The position numbers and the translations under genes are program-made. The notes under the pieces are model-generated. The model worked only from the letters and a program-made list of their open reading frames with translations. It was not told the origin of the DNA and did not search any database. Below, piece after piece: positions 46,279-55,966 of a DNA stretch of 64,000 bases. The number at the start of each line of letters is the position of its first letter. The first letter of the stretch is position 1. This DNA comes from Sedimenticola sp. GTDB taxonomy: Bacteria > Pseudomonadota > Gammaproteobacteria > Chromatiales > Chromatiaceae. The stretch covers positions 17,668 through 81,667 of the forward strand of contig JALSQZ010000059.1 of assembly GCA_026985055.1 (NCBI GenBank), given 5' to 3'.

Positions 46279-47184
46279 CTATGCGCTCAGCCTTGCAGTC
46301 TTGGTCGACACTTCCTCAGATCCCCAGCGCTTGCTCTGGGCCTTGAGCAGATAGTTCATCATGGTCAGGTTTTTCTCCGGCAGATTCAGTGCGGTATCCA
46401 CCCACAGATCCACGATGCGGAACAGCTCGTCCCGTGAAATGGGGTTGTGGTCGGCCATGATCTTGTCCATGGCAAAATAGCCTCCTTCCCTGGACTGGCG
46501 TCGTTTGATGTAATGATGCAGCATCTCCTCGCCCTTGCCGTCTTCGGCGAGCAGATCCACCACGCCCATTTCATACAGTTCGGTAGCAGTATAGATATTA
46601 CCACTGGTAATCATGCGTTTTGCCAGTGCCGGGCTGATGCGGCGTGCGAGAAAACTGAAAGCGCCCATGCCGGGGAACAGGCCGAACTGGATCTCGGGGA
46701 AGCCAAAACGCGCCCGTTTCTCCGCGATCACCACGTCTGCCGCAAGCGCTATTTCGAAACCTCCGCCAAGCGCCTCACCTTCAATCAGGGAGATGGTGCA
46801 AAGCTTGTTGTCATCGCCGGAAAGATTCCTGTGAGCGATTTCCATGCAGGTATGCGCATAGGCGGTGAGCTGTTTCCTGTCGCCCTTGCGGATCAATTCA
46901 AGAAAAAGCTTCAGGTCGCCGCCGAGACAGAATATTCCCGGAAGGCTGGAGCTCAGCACCAGATAACGAAGCTGTTCTGTGGAAGGTTGCGCCTGGTCCT
47001 GCTCGCGGATGGTATGCATGAGATCCTGGACGGTTTCCAGTTCTTCAAGAAACCGGGTGGTGATCACCGGACGTCCAGGGTGAAGAAAACGGATGCGAAT
47101 TGCCTGGTGTATGCGGTCGATGTTCAATTCCACGCTGTTCATCCGCAAGCGATTTTCGATGATGCTGATCATTCCTGTTCCCAT
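46279..47184 (-). CDS. rpfF: RpfF-like DSF synthase (enoyl-CoA hydratase/crotonase family)
   Basis: IFCLGGDLKLFLELIRKGDRKQLTAYAHTCMEIAHRN...IEGEALGGGFEIALAADVVIAEKRARFGFPEIQFGLFPGMGAFSFLARRI; start 47184 or 47172. Confidence 0.87.
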   Translation of the reverse strand: MGTGMISIIENRLRMNSVELNIDRIHQAIRIRFLHPGRPVITTRFLEELETVQDLMHTIREQDQAQPSTEQLRYLVLSSSLPGIFCLGGDLKLFLELIRKGDRKQLTAYAHTCMEIAHRNLSGDDNKLCTISLIEGEALGGGFEIALAADVVIAEKRARFGFPEIQFGLFPGMGAFSFLARRISPALAKRMITSGNIYTATELYEMGVVDLLAEDGKGEEMLHHYIKRRQSREGGYFAMDKIMADHNPISRDELFRIVDLWVDTALNLPEKNLTMMNYLLKAQSKRWGSEEVSTKTARLSA

Positions 47185-47226
47185 GGTCTCGATTGGCTTC
47201 CAACATGCACTGACGTCATCATAAAC

Positions 47227-47238
47227 TTTTTTTTTTTT
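47227..47238. repeat. 12-nt homopolymer (T on +, A in rpfF sense)
   Basis: ataaacTTTTTTTTTTTTctttgc. Confidence 0.95.
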
Positions 47239-47291
47239 CTTTGCAGCCGGGACGAGCGGTATCGGGATGCCCGTCACCCTGTCAGGGCTTT

Positions 47292-47756
47292 TCAGCGCTT
47301 GCGCCTGGGACGTCGTCTGCGGGGCTCCCAATGGCTGATTTCCGGGATTATGCTGGAGAAAGGGAGTTGCTCCAGGGCGCCCCATGTCTGTAATGCCTGT
47401 TCCAGCATTCCAGCCACTTCCGGTACAGGGGCGGGTATTTCCTCTCCGGGATGCAGGGCGTGATACAGACCACGCAAACCACCGATTTGTACTTTCACTT
47501 CCTTGACATGCCCCAGTTTCTGTCCACTATCGCGCAATTTCAGGGCAAAACGCGATTGTTTGCGTAAAATTTCCAGAAAATCGCGGCAGATTTCCTGAGC
47601 CTTCCTGTCTGTGCAGCTGGCAGCCTCCCGTTCTGCAATCAGCAGTTTCCGGTTTCGGCTGCAGCGGCACTGGTTGGTGAGCATGCCTTTCTCGAACAGG
47701 CAATGATCCGGGTTTACCTCCTGGTAGGTCTGGCGGTAGAAGTCTTCGTCGATCAT
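47292..47756 (-). CDS. Hypothetical protein with N-terminal Cys cluster
   Basis: MIDEDFYRQTYQEVNPDHCLFEKGMLTNQCRCSRNRKLLIAEREAASC. Confidence 0.65.
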   Translation of the reverse strand: MIDEDFYRQTYQEVNPDHCLFEKGMLTNQCRCSRNRKLLIAEREAASCTDRKAQEICRDFLEILRKQSRFALKLRDSGQKLGHVKEVKVQIGGLRGLYHALHPGEEIPAPVPEVAGMLEQALQTWGALEQLPFSSIIPEISHWEPRRRRPRRKR

Positions 47757-48142
47757 TGTTGCTTGAAGCGGTGAATCAGCCGCCGGTCTTTCTTGCTCGG
47801 GCGGCCCTCGGTATGTATGGGGGCCGCGGCCCGGGCGGCGCGCAACAGCGCCAGCTGTTTTTCCCGTTGCTCGCGACTTTGTTCCGATTCTTTCCAGAAA
47901 GTGGCCGCTTCCGATGCGGGGCGCCGCTGGGGTGACAGTACCAGTACTTCGATGTTCCATTCCAGGCCGTTTTTGCTGATGTGCAAGCGGCTGCCGGGGA
48001 TCACCTCTTTTCCTGGTTTGCTGCGCTGGCCATTGAGATGCACCTTGCCGCCGGATACGGCTTCCGCCGCCAGTTTGCGCGTCTTGTAGAATCGGGCCGC
48101 CCAGAGCCATTTGTCCAGGCGCATCTTTTGTGGCGCAGACAT
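47753..48142 (-). CDS. hslR: Hsp15-like S4-domain RNA-binding protein
   Basis: MRLDKWLWAARFYKTRKLAAEAVSGGKVHLNGQRSKPGKEV. Confidence 0.9.
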   Translation of the reverse strand: MSAPQKMRLDKWLWAARFYKTRKLAAEAVSGGKVHLNGQRSKPGKEVIPGSRLHISKNGLEWNIEVLVLSPQRRPASEAATFWKESEQSREQREKQLALLRAARAAAPIHTEGRPSKKDRRLIHRFKQQ

Positions 48143-48144
48143 GG

Positions 48145-48468
48145 TCAGGTAGGCCCGTCCTCCGATGCATCGGGGCCGTGGGCAAAGGCGGCTTCATCGT
48201 GATGGGGGGCCAGGCCGAGCAAGGGATCCAGCTTCCCGTAGGCATCCAGTTGCGCCATGTCGTCGAAGCCCCCCACATGATAGTCGTCGATGAAAATCTG
48301 GGGGACGGTACGCCGGTTGCTGCGTTGCATCATCTCCACCATCAAATCCCGATCCAGATCCACGCGGATTTCTTCATAGTCTATGCCCTTGCTCTGCAGC
48401 AGGGACTTGGCGCGCACACAATAGGGACACATGGCGGTGGAATAGACGACGACGCGGGGTGAAGACAC
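48145..48468 (-). CDS. grxC: Glutaredoxin (GrxC-like)
   Basis: VVVYSTAMCPYCVRAKSLLQSKGIDYEEIRVD...RRTVPQIFIDDYHVGGFDDM; GTG start. Confidence 0.88.
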   Translation of the reverse strand: MSSPRVVVYSTAMCPYCVRAKSLLQSKGIDYEEIRVDLDRDLMVEMMQRSNRRTVPQIFIDDYHVGGFDDMAQLDAYGKLDPLLGLAPHHDEAAFAHGPDASEDGPT

Positions 48469-48600
48469 GGCAATACTCCTCGGAAAACATTTGTCTGCAC
48501 ACCACCAAGGGTGTGAGTTCTTTTCCTGTATCCTAGCATCTTTATTGCGCGATAAAACAGGGTAAACTGTATCTTTTACGTGAACCGCAAGCCCTTTCTC

Positions 48601-51237
48601 ATGAGTAAAGACGTAACGCCTGCAACCGTTTTCCTCAAGGATTATCAGCCCGCACCCTGGATCATTGGCACCGTGGATCTGGACTTTCGCTTGCATGAAA
48701 AGGGCACCCGGGTCATTTCCCGCCTGACCCTGGAGCGAAATCCCGCCTGTAGCGCAAAGGCCAGGGAATTGCGCCTGCATGGAGAAGGACTGAAGTCCCT
48801 ATGGCTGCGCATGGACGGCAGTGAACTGCATGCAGACGCCTATCGCGTGGACGAACAGGGGCTGCTGCTCATCGATCCGCCTGATCATTTTGTCCTGGAA
48901 AGTGAAGTGGAACTGGCGCCCGAGAACAATACGGCTCTGGAAGGGTTGTACCGCAGCAATGGCATGTTCTGCACCCAGTGCGAGGCGGAGGGGTTCCGTC
49001 ATATTACCTGGTATCTGGATCGTCCGGATGTCATGGCGCGCTTCAAGGTGCGCCTGGAAGCGGATCGGGAGCGCTATCCGGTATTGCTTTCCAATGGCAA
49101 TCCCCTGGAACAGGGAGAACTTCCCGATAACCGTCATTATGCCGAATGGGAAGATCCCCATCCCAAACCCAGTTATCTGTTTGCCCTGGTGGCGGGCGAC
49201 CTGAAATATATCGAAGAGAATTTCGATACCGCCTCCGGTCGTTCCGTGCGGCTGCGCATCTATGTGGAAGAGGAAAATATCGACAAATGTGAACACGCCA
49301 TGCGCTCCCTGATCAAGGCCATGCGCTGGGATGAGGAAAAATATGGCCGGGAATACGACCTGGATGTGTTCAATATCGTTGCGGTCAATGACTTCAACAT
49401 GGGCGCGATGGAGAACAAGGGGCTGAATATCTTCAACTCCAAATATGTTCTGGCGCGCCCGGACACAGCAACTGATGATGACTATCTGGGCATAGAATCG
49501 GTAATCGCCCATGAATATTTTCACAACTGGACCGGCAACCGCATCACCTGCCGGGACTGGTTCCAGCTTTCTCTCAAGGAGGGCTTTACGGTCTATCGTG
49601 ATCAGGAGTTCTCTGCGGACATGGGAGCCAGGGGGGTCAAGCGTATCGATGATGTGCGCCTGTTGCGCGCCCATCAGTTCGCCGAGGACGACAGCCCCAT
49701 GGCGCACCCGGTTCGCCCCGCATCCTATATGGAAATCAATAATTTCTACACAGTTACGGTGTATGAAAAAGGCGCTGAAGTGGTGCGCATGCAGGCCCAT
49801 CTACTTGGAAAGGAGCTGTTTCGCAAGGCTACGGATTTGTATTTTGAACGCCATGATGGTCAGGCGGTGACTACGGATGATTTTGTGCGTTGCATGGAAG
49901 ATGCTTCGGGACGGAATCTGCAACAGTTCCGTTACTGGTATGACTATGCGGGGACGCCGAAACTGAAGATTCGGGGGGAATATCATCCAGATGAACAGCG
50001 CTATCGTCTGCGGGTTCGCCAACAGGTGCCGGATACACCGGGACAGACCAACAAGCCGCCTTTTCATATTCCTCTGGTGGTGGGGCTTCTGGACAGTCAT
50101 GGGCGGGATATGCCACTTCAGCGCAAGGACGCAAGTGAGCGCCCGGAACTGCTGGAGATTACGCAAAGCGAGCAGATCTTCGAGTTTCAGCATGTAGCCG
50201 AGATGCCGGTTCCTTCCCTGCTGCGTGGATTCAGCGCCCCGGTGAAGCTGAACTATCCCTATAGCGACGCCGAACTGGTATTTCTCATGGCGCACGATAG
50301 CGACGGGTTCAACCGCTGGGATGCCGGGCAGGAACTGGCCCAGCGGGTGTTGCTGAAGCTGGTGGCGCATGCTCCGGAAGCGCTTGATCTGCTGGCCGAG
50401 TATAGCCATGCTTTCCACCGCGCCCTGGATGCCGCGCACACGGATCCGGCGCTGCTGTCCGAGGTGCTTTCCCTGCCTTCGGAGACCGTTCTGGGAGAAC
50501 GCATGGAAGTCGTGGACGTGGACGGCATACATCTGGCCCGGGAGCAGATGAAGGCGCATATTGGCCGAACCCTGTACCATGATCTGCTGGCGCACTACCG
50601 GGCGATGACGGATGAAGGCGAGTATCAGATAACTCCCCAGGCAATGGGACGTCGCCGCCTGAAAAACCTGTTGCTCACCTATCTGGTGGCTTCAGGCAAC
50701 GAGCAGGCAGAGGAGCTGTGTACAACCCAGTATCGTAGCGGGAAGTGCATGACCGACGTGATTCACGCGTTGGCGCTGGCTGCGGATGGCAATCATCCCG
50801 CACGGCAGGAGATGTTGGAGGATTTCGCTGCCAGATGGCAGGAAGATCCACTGGTAATGGACAAATGGTTCAGCGTGCAGGCGCGCTCCAGCCGGGAAGA
50901 CACCCTGCAGAACATTGTCCGTTTGCAGGAACACCCGGCTTTTTCCGTTACCAATCCCAACAAGGTTCGTGCCCTGATTGGCAGTTTCGCTGCCGCAAAT
51001 CCTGTTCGTTTCCATTCCGCAGACGGAAAGGGTTATACTTTCCTTGTGGACAAGGTGCTGCAACTGGACAGCATCAATCCCCAGATAGCGGCGCGCCTCA
51101 TGAGAAATCTGGCGCGCTGGCGCCATTATGACAATTCCCGTCAGGAGCATGCCCGCGCGCAGCTCGAACGGGTGGCAGGACAGAGCGGGGTTTCCCGTGA
51201 CGTCTTTGAAGTGGCCAGCAAGAGTCTGCAGGAATGA
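48601..51237 (+). CDS. pepN: Aminopeptidase N (M1 family)
   Basis: GAMENKGLNIFNSKYVLA; VIAHEYFHNWTGNRITCRDWFQLSLKEG. Confidence 0.96.
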   Translation: MSKDVTPATVFLKDYQPAPWIIGTVDLDFRLHEKGTRVISRLTLERNPACSAKARELRLHGEGLKSLWLRMDGSELHADAYRVDEQGLLLIDPPDHFVLESEVELAPENNTALEGLYRSNGMFCTQCEAEGFRHITWYLDRPDVMARFKVRLEADRERYPVLLSNGNPLEQGELPDNRHYAEWEDPHPKPSYLFALVAGDLKYIEENFDTASGRSVRLRIYVEEENIDKCEHAMRSLIKAMRWDEEKYGREYDLDVFNIVAVNDFNMGAMENKGLNIFNSKYVLARPDTATDDDYLGIESVIAHEYFHNWTGNRITCRDWFQLSLKEGFTVYRDQEFSADMGARGVKRIDDVRLLRAHQFAEDDSPMAHPVRPASYMEINNFYTVTVYEKGAEVVRMQAHLLGKELFRKATDLYFERHDGQAVTTDDFVRCMEDASGRNLQQFRYWYDYAGTPKLKIRGEYHPDEQRYRLRVRQQVPDTPGQTNKPPFHIPLVVGLLDSHGRDMPLQRKDASERPELLEITQSEQIFEFQHVAEMPVPSLLRGFSAPVKLNYPYSDAELVFLMAHDSDGFNRWDAGQELAQRVLLKLVAHAPEALDLLAEYSHAFHRALDAAHTDPALLSEVLSLPSETVLGERMEVVDVDGIHLAREQMKAHIGRTLYHDLLAHYRAMTDEGEYQITPQAMGRRRLKNLLLTYLVASGNEQAEELCTTQYRSGKCMTDVIHALALAADGNHPARQEMLEDFAARWQEDPLVMDKWFSVQARSSREDTLQNIVRLQEHPAFSVTNPNKVRALIGSFAAANPVRFHSADGKGYTFLVDKVLQLDSINPQIAARLMRNLARWRHYDNSRQEHARAQLERVAGQSGVSRDVFEVASKSLQE

Positions 51238-51626
51238 AAGCCCTGCTGGTAGTCGCGCACGGCAGCCGCCGCGAAGCTTCCAATGAAGAAGTGCGCAAGC
51301 TTTGCCGTCACGTCGAAAAACAGGCTGCCGGGGAGGAGTTTTTCCTGGTCAGGGCCGGGTTTCTGGAGCTGGCTGAACCTTCCATAACAGAGGGCATCAG
51401 TCAATGTATCCAGGCCGGTGCGGATCAGGTCGTGGTGTTGCCTTATTTTCTGTCGGCTGGACGCCATGTCAGCGAGGATATTCCGGCTAAAGTGAAAAAG
51501 GCCGAGCAACAGCATCCCCAGGCATCCATTGTTCTTGCTCCTTATCTGGGCGCCGCAGCGGGAGTCTCCAGACTCTTGCTTGAACTTGCAACAGGAGGAG
51601 AGAAAAATGGTTATTCTGCTGAGTGA
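51234..51626 (+). CDS. cbiX: CbiX/SirB-type sirohydrochlorin chelatase-like protein
   Basis: MKALLVVAHGSRREASNEEV...VVVLPYFLSAGRHVSEDIP. Confidence 0.85.
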   Translation: MKALLVVAHGSRREASNEEVRKLCRHVEKQAAGEEFFLVRAGFLELAEPSITEGISQCIQAGADQVVVLPYFLSAGRHVSEDIPAKVKKAEQQHPQASIVLAPYLGAAAGVSRLLLELATGGEKNGYSAE

Positions 51627-51849
51627 TCTTCCCGATAGTGTAAAGAAAAAGGAACTGAAAAAGCTGGTGGAGCAATATCATCCGGTCAAACAGGTGTCAC
51701 CATGCGCCGAATATGAAGGAAAATGCGTGGAATGGCGTGTGGAGCTGGGTGACACCGACAGGGAAGTGGCCAACTATGTTACAGACAGGCTCAATGGTGC
51801 CTATTGGAAGGGCTGCCACCTGAACGCCTATTGCCCGGTGTTCCAGTAG
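51607..51849 (+). CDS. Small hypothetical protein
   Basis: MVILLSDLPDSVKKKELKKLVEQYHPVKQVSPCAEYEGKCVEWRVELGD; RBS ggagga; overlaps cbiX end. Confidence 0.55.
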   Translation: MVILLSDLPDSVKKKELKKLVEQYHPVKQVSPCAEYEGKCVEWRVELGDTDREVANYVTDRLNGAYWKGCHLNAYCPVFQ

Positions 51850-51894
51850 GGAATGTCTTCGGGAGAGCCTGAAAGCTTCTTTCCACGAAATTTT

Positions 51895-54800
51895 TCATGT
51901 GCCGGGAGCAGCTTCTGCCGCCATCTTGCGTGAACCGGCAATTTGCGAATCGTTCGCGCCAAGATAACGGTAGCACGCCGGTACCAGCAGCAGGCTTACC
52001 AGCATGGAAAAGGACAGACCGGAAACAATGGTAATGGCCAGGGGCTGAAGCATTTCCGATCCCTGACCCCAGGCCAGGGCGAGGGGCATCATGCCGGCCA
52101 CGGTGGTCATGGTGGTCATGAGTATGGGGCGCAGGCGCAGGCGCGCCGCAGTGACGATGGCCTGTTGTTTTTTCATCCCCTGCTTGCGTTTCAGCTCGAT
52201 ATATTCGACCAGAATGATGGCATTGTTGACTACGATGCCCGCCAGCATGATCAGACCCAGCCAGACCGGCATGGAGATCGGGGTGTCCGTGAGTTTCAGC
52301 CCCAGAGCCACGCCAATCAGCGAAAATACCACGCTGAACAGGATGATGAGGGGGTTACGCAGGGACTCATACTGCACCGCCATGACCACCAGCACCAGAA
52401 ACAGAGCCAGCCCGAGCAGCTGATAACCGGTTTCCTGGCTTTGCTGCAGGGTCTTCAGGCTGCCGCCTTCATAGATGCTGTATCCTTCCGGCAATTCCAG
52501 CTCGTTCAGAGCCTGCTGTGCAGTGCGCAGAACCTGTTCCATGTTGACCCCTTCCGTCAGTGAAGCATTTACTTCCACGATGCGTTGCTGTTGCTCCCGG
52601 ATGATGGTCGCGGGGGCGGGTTTGAGTTCGATGTGAGCCATGTCGCCCAGGCGCACTGCGGTTCGCGGGGAGTTGTCCGCCATCATGATGATGTTTTCCA
52701 GATCCTCCGGCGTGTCCGTGTCCCGGGGGTCGAGCATGAGGACCATGTCGATGCTGCGATCCCCATCGGTCATGCTGCTTATCCGGCGCCCCTCCAGGGC
52801 GTAGCGCACGGCTTTGCCGATACTTTCCATGTCCAGCCCGTATTGCAACATTTTCTGCCGGTCCGGGTGAATGGCCAGTTCCATGGTCACGCTTTCGTTC
52901 GATTGCTTGATGTTTCTGAGACCGGGTATGCCCGCCAGACGTTTGGCCATCTGCGCGCCAATTTCAGTGAGGATGTCCAGATCCGGCCCCCGCGCCTGAA
53001 AATTCACGTCGTCATCGCCGCGCCCCAGCCGCAGTCCGCGTATTCCCCGGGGGCGGATACGAATCTTTACTCCGGCAAGTTGCAGTTTTCTGACCTGATC
53101 GCGCATGTTTTTTATCCAGTGGGCGGTGTTCATTTTCCCGTTGTCGCTGCGCAACTGGATCTGCAGGTTGGCCCGGTTGGCGCTCTGATAACGGGAGCGG
53201 CCAAAGGTGAAGCCGCCGACCGTGGTGAGAACGGATTCGGTTTCCGGCTGATCCAGCACCAGCTTTTCGATCCGGGAAGTGAGCCGGTCCATTTCACGCA
53301 CGTCAATGCCTCTGTCTGCGGTGAGGTAGATGCCCACGCGGCCATCATCGATACGGGGGAGAAAGGTCGACATGGGTTGCAGCAGTTGCTCCAGGGTCAG
53401 GGCCAACAACAGTACGAAGATTGCGATGACCAGCCATGCGGCCTTGAGGATGTTTGTCAGAACCCAGGCATAGAGATTCTGCAGTCCGCCCATGGCCCGG
53501 TTGATGTGGCGCCGCAACCACCCTTCACGTTCGGCGGGAATCCGCGCTGCAAGCGCGGGAACCAGGGTCAGGGAAACCACCATGGAAGCCAGTATGGCCG
53601 CGGATATGGTAATGATCAGTTCCTGAAACAACAGGCCGATGAGGCCGCCAATGAACAGGAAGGGGAGTACCGCGGCGAGGTTGGTCGAGGTAGAGGCCAC
53701 GATAGCCGAGGTCACTTCCGCTGCTGCCTGTCCTGCATCTTCCAGGCTGGCTTCACCATGCCGCTGGTGGCGATAGATGTTTTCCAGCATTACGATGGTA
53801 CTGTCCACGAGCATGCCGATGCCCAGCGCCAGACCGCCCAACGTCATGATGTTCAGGGTAAGATCCACGGCTGACATCAGGGTTATGGTGACCAGGATGG
53901 CAATGGGTATGGCGCTGCCGATGATCAAAGTACGGCGAATGCTGCCGAGAAAAAGAAAAACGGTGAGCATGGCCAGCAGCGCACCGCTCAAGGCTGCATT
54001 TGTGGCATTGTTCAGGGAGCGCCGTATGTGGTGCGCCTCGTCGCTGACGGCGGTAATCCGGATATCGTCGGGAAGTATGCCTCTCTCATGCAGAGCTTCC
54101 AGCTGCAGGTTGACCCGATCCACCGTGGCCACAGTGTTCGCCTGGGGCTGTTTCTGTATGGACAGCTTGATGGCCGATTGGCGATTCAGGCGGATATCCA
54201 TGCGGGGTTCTTCATGGCCGTCGATTACCCTTGCCAGTTGTTCCAGTGGCATGTCATGCAGCCCGGGCATGTCGCTACCCAGCTCCAGAGGGATCTGTTC
54301 GATGTCCTGTACGCTGGTGAAACGCCCCTTGGTCTGTACCGGTATTTCGGTGCTCGGGTTACGCAGCCGTCCGCTGGCTACATCCCGGTTCTGCTTGCTG
54401 ATGCTTTTTTCCAGATCCAGTATATCCAGCCCATGGGCAAACAGCCGATCCCGGCTTGCAATGATCTGGATTTCCCGGCGCAGACCTCCGGCGACTTCTG
54501 CGGCGGCCACCCCGGGGATGTTGATCAGCCATTTGCTCAATGTATAGTCCACCCACTCCCTGAGTTGCACCGGATCCCTGCTGGTGGAGCTGATGGCATA
54601 TTCCGCCGCTGGAAGCTGGGAGGGGTCTCGCTTGTAGATGATGGGAGATTCTATGGTATCCGGGAGAAAGCGCTTGGCCCGGTCTAGCCGCATGGAAGCA
54701 TCGCGCAGAGCAATATCGATATCCGTGCCATAGGCAAAATCCAGGTCTACGGCGCTGCGTCCTTCCCGGGTGGCGGAACGGATGTGGATGGCATCCTCGG

Positions 54801-55047
54801 TGATGGCAAGCTGTTCTTCCAGTTGCCGGGTGATGCGGTCTTCCATGATGGTGGCGGGTACGCCGGGATCGTTGACGCGCACGCCGATGGAGGGATAGAT
54901 GATGTGTGGCAGCAGATCGATCTTGAGCGCGCCGAGGGAAAACAGCCCCAGCACCATGGTGGCCAGGGTGAGCATGACGACGGCTACCGGGTGGTGGATG
55001 GACCAACGGGCAATGCCGCCGCCAGGATGATCGAGCGCCTGTTTCAT
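51895..55047 (-). CDS. RND efflux transporter permease (AcrB/HAE1 type)
   Basis: SIHHPVAVVMLTLATMVLGLFSLGALKIDLLPHIIYPSIGVRVNDPGVPATIMEDRITRQLEEQL; 1050 aa. Confidence 0.95.
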   Translation of the reverse strand: MKQALDHPGGGIARWSIHHPVAVVMLTLATMVLGLFSLGALKIDLLPHIIYPSIGVRVNDPGVPATIMEDRITRQLEEQLAITEDAIHIRSATREGRSAVDLDFAYGTDIDIALRDASMRLDRAKRFLPDTIESPIIYKRDPSQLPAAEYAISSTSRDPVQLREWVDYTLSKWLINIPGVAAAEVAGGLRREIQIIASRDRLFAHGLDILDLEKSISKQNRDVASGRLRNPSTEIPVQTKGRFTSVQDIEQIPLELGSDMPGLHDMPLEQLARVIDGHEEPRMDIRLNRQSAIKLSIQKQPQANTVATVDRVNLQLEALHERGILPDDIRITAVSDEAHHIRRSLNNATNAALSGALLAMLTVFLFLGSIRRTLIIGSAIPIAILVTITLMSAVDLTLNIMTLGGLALGIGMLVDSTIVMLENIYRHQRHGEASLEDAGQAAAEVTSAIVASTSTNLAAVLPFLFIGGLIGLLFQELIITISAAILASMVVSLTLVPALAARIPAEREGWLRRHINRAMGGLQNLYAWVLTNILKAAWLVIAIFVLLLALTLEQLLQPMSTFLPRIDDGRVGIYLTADRGIDVREMDRLTSRIEKLVLDQPETESVLTTVGGFTFGRSRYQSANRANLQIQLRSDNGKMNTAHWIKNMRDQVRKLQLAGVKIRIRPRGIRGLRLGRGDDDVNFQARGPDLDILTEIGAQMAKRLAGIPGLRNIKQSNESVTMELAIHPDRQKMLQYGLDMESIGKAVRYALEGRRISSMTDGDRSIDMVLMLDPRDTDTPEDLENIIMMADNSPRTAVRLGDMAHIELKPAPATIIREQQQRIVEVNASLTEGVNMEQVLRTAQQALNELELPEGYSIYEGGSLKTLQQSQETGYQLLGLALFLVLVVMAVQYESLRNPLIILFSVVFSLIGVALGLKLTDTPISMPVWLGLIMLAGIVVNNAIILVEYIELKRKQGMKKQQAIVTAARLRLRPILMTTMTTVAGMMPLALAWGQGSEMLQPLAITIVSGLSFSMLVSLLLVPACYRYLGANDSQIAGSRKMAAEAAPGT

Positions 55048-55180
55048 GCGGGAAGATCAGCGTCAGAGAACAACGGCTGGGATCGGGTCACAGTCATTGC
55101 ATGACGTTAGCCGAAGCGCCAGTTTTTCGCAATTGCGACATATCCCCGCAGCGAGCGGGGATTTCGATACGGAATCAGGA

Positions 55181-55966
55181 CTATTTTGTGATTCCGGCGT
55201 ACAGAGCAGTTATGTAGTTCATCTGATCGAGAATCTTGTCCAGGGAGCGAACGACCAATGAAGGAATGTAATTGTTTCCCTTGAGTTGTTTGCTGATCTT
55301 GAAGGTATTCCAGTCCTTTTCCACCTTGGCCAGGGCATCGTTGATTTCGGAGGTGTTTTCCGGAGCATTTTGTAGCACTCGCAGCGCATCAGTAAATTCG
55401 ACAACAGCTTTTTGCATGCCAATGCCATATTCCGGGTTGTCCAGTCCCCAGCTGCGCAAGACATAGAATTTTCCGATGCGCTGGGACAGCATGCGTTGCC
55501 GGCCCGAGATATTGACAAGTTTGCCGGCATTGGTGCCGGAACGATCCTGCAGCAACAAAACGAATTTATGTGCTTTTTTCAGCACTTCGTCCGACATCGC
55601 AGCAAGTTTTTCCGCGTTTTCCCTGGTCGGTTTGGTTGTCGCCATGGTTTTGTATTTTTTCCATAAAGAAGCCACTTCAGCGATGGTTTTTTTCTCCTCG
55701 TCCGTGGCGGCAAATTCTTTCAGTTCAGCCAGTTGTTTGTCAAAAAGTTTTATTGCACCCTGGAGCTGACTCGCGGCGCTGAGCATGACTTTTTGCCCAA
55801 CCAGGGCATAGGCCTTGACGATACGCTGGGAAAGCATGCGTTGCCGCCCCGCCTTGTTGATGGCGTCTCCCATGGTGAGATTGGCGGCGGCTATGGATTC
55901 AATGCCGCCAAGGAAAAGAAAGAGAAAAAGTATGATTGTGGAAAAAATACGCGTGCCCGGTTTCAT
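55181..55966 (-). CDS. Secreted protein with two PilJ-type (type IV pili MCP N-terminal) domains
   Basis: Signal peptide; NKAGRQRMLSQRIVKAYALVGQ and NISGRQRMLSQRIGKFYVL. Confidence 0.82.
   Translation of the reverse strand: MKPGTRIFSTIILFLFLFLGGIESIAAANLTMGDAINKAGRQRMLSQRIVKAYALVGQKVMLSAASQLQGAIKLFDKQLAELKEFAATDEEKKTIAEVASLWKKYKTMATTKPTRENAEKLAAMSDEVLKKAHKFVLLLQDRSGTNAGKLVNISGRQRMLSQRIGKFYVLRSWGLDNPEYGIGMQKAVVEFTDALRVLQNAPENTSEINDALAKVEKDWNTFKISKQLKGNNYIPSLVVRSLDKILDQMNYITALYAGITK

Noticed and set aside
47227-47238. T12 tract as a + strand terminator
   Set aside because: No GC-rich hairpin precedes it and no + strand gene ends nearby.
51870-51900. Further copy of the hairpin element near the RND gene end (agcttctttccacgaaatttttcatg)
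   Set aside because: Only weak similarity to module 1 with a broken stem; not enough to call.
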